DNA of 17,004 nucleotides, taken from JBDGSM01 sp042217615 (GTDB lineage: Archaea; Nanohalarchaeota; Nanosalinia; Nanosalinales; Nanosalinaceae). Location of the stretch: NCBI GenBank assembly GCA_042217615.1, contig JBDGSI010000052.1, positions 1 to 17,004 of the forward strand, in the 5' to 3' direction. Position 1 is the first letter of the stretch. Every line of letters starts with the position of its first letter. The position numbers and the translations under genes are program-made. This document shows, piece after piece, positions 12,582-17,004 of this stretch. The notes under the pieces were generated by a model. It was not told the DNA's origin, did not search any database, and saw nothing but the letters and a program-made list of their open reading frames with translations.

Positions 12582-13013
12582 ATGGTAAAAAGACGCTCAA
12601 AGAAGAAAAAGTCCGGGACACACGGACACGGAAGCAGCAAGAAAAACCGTGGAGCAGGAAGTCGAGGAGGAAGAGGCAAGGCAGGAACCGGTAAAAAAGC
12701 AAGCCACAACAGGATGACAAAAGAAGGCCTCAAAGAAATGGGTGAAAACGGTTTCACACCATTCAACAAGTCGGAGCAAAACGGCCTCAACCTTAGAGAC
12801 ATCGATCAAAGAGTAGAGGAACTTGTTGAAGAAGGCCTTGCAGAGGAAGAAAATGGAAGGTATGTAGTGGATTTAAGTGAACTCGGATATGAAAAAGTCC
12901 TAGGCACAGGTAAATTGACTAAGGAGATCGAGATCCACGCAGAGAACTTTTCCGATTCAGCGGAGAAGAAAATTGAAGATTCTAAAGGAGAAGCGGTTAA
13001 GCTAGAGGAGTAA
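12582..13013 (+). CDS. rpl15: 50S ribosomal protein L15 (uL15)
   Basis: 143 residues, standard for archaea. The basic N-terminus VKRRSKKKKSGTHGHGSSKK followed by NRGAGSRGGRGKAGTGKKAS is the L15 Gly/Arg/Lys-rich segment. The globular part carries GYEKVLGTGKLTKEIEIHAE near the end. L15 binds deep in 23S rRNA. The ATG follows the L30 stop directly, and SecY begins seven bases after L15. Confidence 0.95.
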   Translation: MVKRRSKKKKSGTHGHGSSKKNRGAGSRGGRGKAGTGKKASHNRMTKEGLKEMGENGFTPFNKSEQNGLNLRDIDQRVEELVEEGLAEEENGRYVVDLSELGYEKVLGTGKLTKEIEIHAENFSDSAEKKIEDSKGEAVKLEE

Positions 13014-13020
13014 AGACATT

Positions 13021-14430
13021 ATGGCCTCTCTACTGGTCCAGATAGCATCTTACCTGCCCGGAATCGAGGAACCTGAAAAGGAGCAGTCGCTTAAAGAGAT
13101 GCTGATGTGGACCGGTATCGTACTTGTAGTTTACTACCTTCTAGGCTCCATAAATCTTTACGGAGCTCATGCAGCAAGCGTGGAACAGGCGCTTCAACGG
13201 TTACAGACATTCCAGACGCTTCTAGGTGCCCAGATAGGGTCAATAATCACTCTGGGAATCGGACCTATCGTAACATCAAGTATTGTACTTCAGATGCTTG
13301 TTGGATCAGAACTACTGCCATGGGATACCAATACACAGGACGGGAAAAGAAAGTTTCAGTCCGCACAGAAAGTAATGGCGTACGGCCTATCAATAGTAGA
13401 AGCTGCAGGATACGTCCTATCAGGGACATTCGGAAACGTAACAGGACAACCAACAGTATTCTTCCTACTAACCTTCCAGATCGCATTAGGAGGAATAATA
13501 ATCATACTTCTAGACGATCTAATCCAGAAATGGGGCTTCGGAAGCGGTACAGGCCTTTTCATCGCAGCAGGAGTATCAAAAACAATCTTCGTACGTATAA
13601 TCTCGCCACTAACAGGGACAGCTTCTCCGGACCTTTACTGGACAGTCTCACAGGGAGAACCTGCAGGAGCAATCTTTAAATTCATAGCAACGCAGGAAAA
13701 GATAGCATTGATACCTATACTCTCAACAGTAGCAGTATTCGCCGCAGCAGTCTACATGCAGTCAATGAAAGTAGAAATACCTCTTACATTCGGCAACGCC
13801 AGAGGCTTCGGACAAAAATGGCCTCTAAAATTCCTTTACACATCAAACATGCCTGTAATCCTTATCGCAGCATTCGTGTCAAATATACAGATCGTAGGAA
13901 CCACTCTAGCCGGTCAAAACGGATGCAGCCCTCTCGGATGCATGAGTCAGGGAACAGCAACCTCAGGCCTTGTAGCATGGCTGCAAGCACCTACAGGTTT
14001 CATAACAAGCATACTTACAGGAGGCCTAGGAAATCTTTCGCTCATGGGATCAGGAAGCCTGTTCCACGTAATATTCTACATGTCGGTATATACCTTTGGA
14101 TCAGTAATGTTCTCATTCTTCTGGGTTAAAACCTCAGGCCAGGACGCGGACAGCGTAGCCGACCAGATCCAGCAAACAGGGATGAAAGTACCAGGCTTCA
14201 GAAAAGACAAGAGAATAATCAAAAAAGTCCTAAACAGGTACATTCCAGGCCTCACAGTACTATCAGGAGTAGCAGTAGGCCTTCTAGCAGCCGCAGCAAA
14301 CATGACACAGGCAGCAGGAGGCGGAACAGGAACCCTCTTAACAGTCATGATCTTCTACAAGTTATATGAACAGCTTGCACAGAAACACATGGAAGAACTC
14401 CACCCCGCCCTCAAAGACTTCATCCAGTAA
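13021..14430 (+). CDS. secY: protein translocase subunit SecY (Sec61 alpha)
   Basis: 469 residues, normal for archaeal SecY, the channel for export and membrane insertion. About ten membrane segments can be traced. After TM1 (about 28-46) the SecY signature GAQIGSIITLGIGPIVTSSI leads through the plug/TM2 region. DDLIQKWGFGSGTGLFIAAG lies near TM4-5. A large cytosolic loop follows TM8 (residues 375-405, about KTSGQDADSVADQIQQTG) and the chain ends with a short tail. It is the last gene of the second block, following L15 as in most archaea; adk does not follow. Confidence 0.97.
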   Translation: MASLLVQIASYLPGIEEPEKEQSLKEMLMWTGIVLVVYYLLGSINLYGAHAASVEQALQRLQTFQTLLGAQIGSIITLGIGPIVTSSIVLQMLVGSELLPWDTNTQDGKRKFQSAQKVMAYGLSIVEAAGYVLSGTFGNVTGQPTVFFLLTFQIALGGIIIILLDDLIQKWGFGSGTGLFIAAGVSKTIFVRIISPLTGTASPDLYWTVSQGEPAGAIFKFIATQEKIALIPILSTVAVFAAAVYMQSMKVEIPLTFGNARGFGQKWPLKFLYTSNMPVILIAAFVSNIQIVGTTLAGQNGCSPLGCMSQGTATSGLVAWLQAPTGFITSILTGGLGNLSLMGSGSLFHVIFYMSVYTFGSVMFSFFWVKTSGQDADSVADQIQQTGMKVPGFRKDKRIIKKVLNRYIPGLTVLSGVAVGLLAAAANMTQAAGGGTGTLLTVMIFYKLYEQLAQKHMEELHPALKDFIQ

Positions 14431-14456
14431 AAGGGTTCCCCCCCTTGTCTCTTTTT
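14431..14456 (+). terminator. terminator after SecY
   Basis: AAGGG (14431-14435) can pair with CCCTT (14442-14446), followed by TCTCTTTTT. This stem plus oligo-T lies right after the SecY stop. The seven-C run allows slippage of the stem. Confidence 0.5.
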
Positions 14457-14474
14457 GAACCGTGAAGCAGCCAG

Positions 14475-14481
14475 TTAAAAA
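14475..14481 (+). promoter_or_regulatory. TATA-like box before the DUF106/EMC3 gene
   Basis: TTAAAAA about 39 bases before the ATG at 14517. A start near 14503 would leave a short leader that contains the Shine-Dalgarno GGAG (14507-14510). Confidence 0.35.
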
Positions 14482-14516
14482 CATTCGTCAATGAAAGAAA
14501 GCATACGGAGACAGCC

Positions 14517-15245
14517 ATGGTACTGGGAATCAACTTCATAGAAATCCTTGCACCTCTTTTCAGTTTCTACAACACTGTTTTCCAGCCACTGCTTCAGGCC
14601 GGGCCTTACATCTCACTTGCATTTTTCTCCATAGCACTTGCAGGAATCTTCTCACTGATCTACTGGTGGCTGCTAGACGTAGACAGACAAGACAAAATCA
14701 AGGAAAAACTGGACTACCACAATGACAAGATGAAAGAAGCAAGGCAGAACGGCGAAGACGAAAAGGCCTCAAAACACATGTCCAAGACAATGAAGCTGAA
14801 CCAGAAAGTAATGATGCTGAACTTCAAACCAATGATAGCAACGATGATCTTCGTATCATTCATATTCCCATGGCTTGGAGCCACTTACAGCCCATCCATA
14901 GACCTCCACAGAGCAGACAATCAAACCTTCAAAGGCAACACAACCTACGCAGGCCACCAAGCACAGATCGAAGTAGTAAACAAGACAAAACCAGTGGTGA
15001 AACACAACGGAAACAATGCATCAATACACGAAAACATACAGATCCATGACATCACCTGGGAAGTAATGAACTTCAAACAAACACCGGACGCAGAAACAGA
15101 TGCAAAACTCAAAATAAACGCATTATTCATACCACTACCAGTAAACCTTCCCTACATAGGAAAAGCACTCAACTGGCTAGGATTCTACTTCATCCTAATG
15201 ATGCCACTATCCTACATCTTCAGAAAACTTCTGGGAGTCCAGTAA
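14517..15245 (+). CDS. EMC3/TMCO1-type (DUF106) membrane protein, YidC-like insertase
   Basis: 242 residues. This Oxa1-superfamily group inserts membrane proteins, and its gene commonly lies near secY in archaea. The first membrane segment is about residues 30-52. A Lys/Glu/Gln-rich cytosolic coiled coil follows (residues 58-95), then a second segment (about 103-120) and a third near the C-terminus (about 212-236). Met-rich patches (SKTMKLNQKVMMLNF) fit the substrate-binding cytosolic helices of the family. Between TM2 and TM3 is an exterior domain of some 80 residues with four N-glycosylation sequons (NQT, NTT, NKT, NAS). It follows SecY but has its own promoter-like site. Confidence 0.85.
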   Translation: MVLGINFIEILAPLFSFYNTVFQPLLQAGPYISLAFFSIALAGIFSLIYWWLLDVDRQDKIKEKLDYHNDKMKEARQNGEDEKASKHMSKTMKLNQKVMMLNFKPMIATMIFVSFIFPWLGATYSPSIDLHRADNQTFKGNTTYAGHQAQIEVVNKTKPVVKHNGNNASIHENIQIHDITWEVMNFKQTPDAETDAKLKINALFIPLPVNLPYIGKALNWLGFYFILMMPLSYIFRKLLGVQ

Positions 15246-15302
15246 AAAGGCCTTAAACACGGAAAAACCATTTCCAACCTATTCTCCACACATCCTTTCC
15301 CG

Positions 15303-15310
15303 ATAAAAAA
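15303..15310 (+). promoter_or_regulatory. TATA box of cbf5, probably leaderless
   Basis: ATAAAAAA is centred about 27 bases before the cbf5 ATG at 15333, the spacing expected if transcription starts at or near the start codon. Only a weak AAGG precedes the ATG, as expected for a leaderless message. Confidence 0.5.
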
Positions 15311-15332
15311 CTTCCACTCCAAACAAAAGGCT

Positions 15333-16298
15333 ATGAACCAGGCCGAATGGTACACCAGAGAAGAAGCAAATACAAGCCAGGAATACGGAACAATACCGGA
15401 AAACAGAGAAATAGAAAAACTTCTGGAAAAAGGCCTCTTCATCGTAGACAAACCCTTCGGCCCCACAAGCAAACAAGTCTCAACCTGGATCAAAAAAGAA
15501 CTATCACTTGAAAAAACAGGGCACTTCGGAACACTAGACCCCAACGCATCAGGAATCCTGCCAGTAGGCCTTAACAACGGTACAAGAATCAACCCGGCAC
15601 TCGCCGAAGCAGACAAAGAATACATCTTCGAAGCAGAATTCAAAGACAGTATAGAGGACAAAGAAGTCAAAGAAAAACTGAAGGCCTTTGAAGGAGTCAA
15701 CAAACAGGTGCCGCCGAAAAAGTCAGCTGTCAAAAGACAGGAAAGAGAAAGAGAAGTCTACGAAACGGAACTGATAGAGAAACAAGAAAAAAATATTCTG
15801 GCGCGTGTAAAATGCGAATCAGGGTTCTACGTAAGAGTACTGATCAGAGAACTTGGAAAAGCCCTGGGTACAACCGCAGAAATGAACGAACTCCGGAGAA
15901 CAGTTCAAGGCTCTATAACAGAGGAAGAAGCTGACAAACTACAAGATATTGTAGACGCATACCACTTCTACAGGGAAGACGGAGACGAAGAAAAACTGAG
16001 AGAAGTCCTACACCCCATAGAAAAAGCAGTAAACCACCTACCAAAAATAGCGGTCAAAGACTCCGCAGTAAACGCTGTAGCCAACGGAGCAAACCTGGGC
16101 GCAAACGGGATCTCCAAATTCCAGGACAAAATCAAAACAGGAGACACAGTAGCAATCACCACACTCAAAGGAGAACTTATAGCATTAGCCGAAGCAGAAA
16201 TGAACTCCGAACAACTCTACGAAGAAAAAGGAACCGCCGCCACCCTAAACTCAGTACATATGAACCCCGAAACCTACCCCAAAAGATGGAAACAGTAA
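15333..16298 (+). CDS. cbf5: tRNA/rRNA pseudouridine synthase Cbf5 (TruB family)
   Basis: 321 residues, close to the archaeal ~330-340. The catalytic motif KTGHFGTLDPNASGILPVGL holds the essential Asp at 69. GLFIVDKPFGPTSKQVSTWI before it and YVRVLIRELGKALGTTAEMNELRRT (residues 167-191) after it are conserved. The C-terminal PUA domain begins near HLPKIAVKDSAVNAVANGAN. Cbf5 is the catalytic subunit of the H/ACA ribonucleoprotein, which modifies rRNA. The common residue after H in GH(S/T)GTLDP is Phe here. It follows the EMC3-like gene after 87 bases. Confidence 0.95.
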   Translation: MNQAEWYTREEANTSQEYGTIPENREIEKLLEKGLFIVDKPFGPTSKQVSTWIKKELSLEKTGHFGTLDPNASGILPVGLNNGTRINPALAEADKEYIFEAEFKDSIEDKEVKEKLKAFEGVNKQVPPKKSAVKRQEREREVYETELIEKQEKNILARVKCESGFYVRVLIRELGKALGTTAEMNELRRTVQGSITEEEADKLQDIVDAYHFYREDGDEEKLREVLHPIEKAVNHLPKIAVKDSAVNAVANGANLGANGISKFQDKIKTGDTVAITTLKGELIALAEAEMNSEQLYEEKGTAATLNSVHMNPETYPKRWKQ

Positions 16299-16324
16299 TC
16301 AATTTTACCTTTTAACAAATATCC

Positions 16325-16930
16325 ATGCCGGAGAAGCCAGAGAAGTTCTATTCCAGAGGCGCAGAAAAGTTTGCGGAGAACAATTCTATCGAAAACCTGA
16401 GTGACCGGTTCGTTGATTTTATCGACAGCTTCATAGAAGAAGTTGGAGAAGGCCGGGTACTTGATGCTGGTTGCGGCCCTGGTCGAGACGTAGAGTACTT
16501 CACTGAAAACGGGCTTGACGCCGTGGGAATAGATCTCGCCGGAGGAATGATTGAATACGCAAAGGCGAACAAAAAGGGAGAGTACCACATCATGGATATC
16601 AGGAATCTAGAATTTGGAGACGAGAGCTTTGACGGCGTCTACTGTAATGCCGTCATGCATTTCTTCCCTCCTGAGAAGATGAAAAACGTTATCTCCGAAC
16701 TAAAAAGAGTTCTTAAGCCCGAAGGCGTTCTATTCCTCAACTTCAAACTGGGAGAGGAAGACTCTATCCTCCGGGAAAAATACAACGGCGAGGTGAAGCA
16801 GTACCTGCTGGATCAGGACCAGATAAACCAGCTTCTGAAAGAACAGAACCTGAAAATTATAGAAAAGCTTGAGGACAATACGATAGGCGGATTCGAAATC
16901 ATAAATATCATCTGCCGAAAACAGGAATAA
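16325..16930 (+). CDS. class I SAM-dependent methyltransferase, substrate unknown
   Basis: 201 residues. Motif I is VLDAGCGPG (residues 45-53), followed by an acidic Asp at 70 (AVGIDLAGGMIEYAK). Then come DIRNLEFGDESFDGVYCNAV (about 91-110) with the typical MHFFPPE, and KRVLKPEGVLFLNFKLG. The fold resembles the UbiE/methyltransferase-11 group. The substrate cannot be told from sequence. The ATG follows a T-rich spacer without a clear Shine-Dalgarno. The gene has no AGGCCT site and uses more GGC, GTT and GCC codons than its neighbours, which hints at a different history. An ASCH gene follows four bases later. Confidence 0.9.
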   Translation: MPEKPEKFYSRGAEKFAENNSIENLSDRFVDFIDSFIEEVGEGRVLDAGCGPGRDVEYFTENGLDAVGIDLAGGMIEYAKANKKGEYHIMDIRNLEFGDESFDGVYCNAVMHFFPPEKMKNVISELKRVLKPEGVLFLNFKLGEEDSILREKYNGEVKQYLLDQDQINQLLKEQNLKIIEKLEDNTIGGFEIINIICRKQE

Positions 16931-16934
16931 AGAC

Positions 16935-17004
16935 ATGAAACCACTCAAGTTCGCGGAACCGCTTCCAGAAAAAGTTCTAGAGGGCGAGAAAGATACTACC
17001 TGGC
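16935..17004 (+). CDS. ASCH-domain protein, N-terminal fragment
   Basis: The frame starts with ATG at 16935, four bases after the methyltransferase stop, and runs off the end of the window. The 23 residues read PLKFAEPLPEKVLEGEKDTT, the start of an ASCH domain (EPLxxxVLxGxKxxTxR). ASCH domains are linked to RNA binding in translation or coactivation. Close spacing suggests co-transcription with the methyltransferase. Confidence 0.6.
   Translation, partial: MKPLKFAEPLPEKVLEGEKDTTW

Noticed and set aside
13107..13679. 190-codon second frame inside secY
   Set aside because: Arg/Ser-rich shadow of the SecY frame; SecY itself is complete and highly conserved.
16299..16324. Leaderless promoter for the methyltransferase
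   Set aside because: AT-rich, but neither AATTTTA nor TTTTAACA has the expected 25-27 base spacing to the ATG, so no site is called.
1..17004. tRNA, rRNA, CRISPR array or insertion sequence
   Set aside because: No cloverleaf with GGTTCRA-type arm, no rRNA signature, no regularly spaced repeats and no transposase were seen.

Overview
The window is the core ribosomal-protein (S10-spc) region of an archaeal chromosome. Gene order is L3-L4-L23-L2-S19-L22-S3-L29-aIF1, then S17-L14-L24-S4e-L5-S14-S8-L6-L32e-L19e-L18-S5-L30-L15-SecY, then an EMC3/DUF106-type membrane protein and Cbf5. S4e, L32e, L19e and aIF1 are archaeal/eukaryotic families, so the domain is certain. Proteins are acidic, with Glu-rich tails on S3 and L24, and the DNA is only moderately GC-rich (mid-40s % by eye). 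That combination suggests a salt-adapted, small-genome archaeon such as a Nanohaloarchaeota (DPANN) member; this is inference, not proof.

Layout. 1-437: the 3' end of an unrecognised gene, a T-rich stretch, and what reads as a decayed VapBC module (AbrB-type antitoxin head joined to the C-terminal half of a PIN toxin). 438-733: non-coding, with a TATA-like box at 551 followed by a leader of four hairpins ahead of L3. 734-6208: first ribosomal block, ending with aIF1 and T-tracts near 6221-6252. 6209-6565: 357 bases without a gene, holding a TATA-like box, long inverted repeats that look like a structured RNA or leader, and a second TATA-like box just before S17. 6566-14430: second block, tightly packed (often ATGA/GTGA/TAATG overlaps) and ending with SecY and an oligo-T signal. 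14517-16298: EMC3/DUF106 protein and Cbf5, each with its own likely promoter. 16325-17004: a SAM methyltransferase and the start of an ASCH-domain protein.

The genes work together: most build the 50S and 30S subunits, aIF1 serves initiation, SecY and the EMC3/YidC-like protein insert nascent proteins into the membrane, and Cbf5 modifies rRNA. Some genes usual in this neighbourhood (rnp1 between aIF1 and S17; adk, cmk, L34e and L14e around secY-cbf5) are absent.

The most unusual signals are not genes. The palindrome AGGCCT occurs 42 times by manual count, against about three expected from base composition. It lies in all three codon phases and in spacers, so it looks selected as DNA. Two otherwise tight junctions (S19/L22 and L29/aIF1) carry a short ORF whose stop overlaps the next start codon, with that gene's Shine-Dalgarno inside a hairpin, which suggests translational coupling. 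The L3 leader and the aIF1-S17 spacer both look like structured regulatory RNA.
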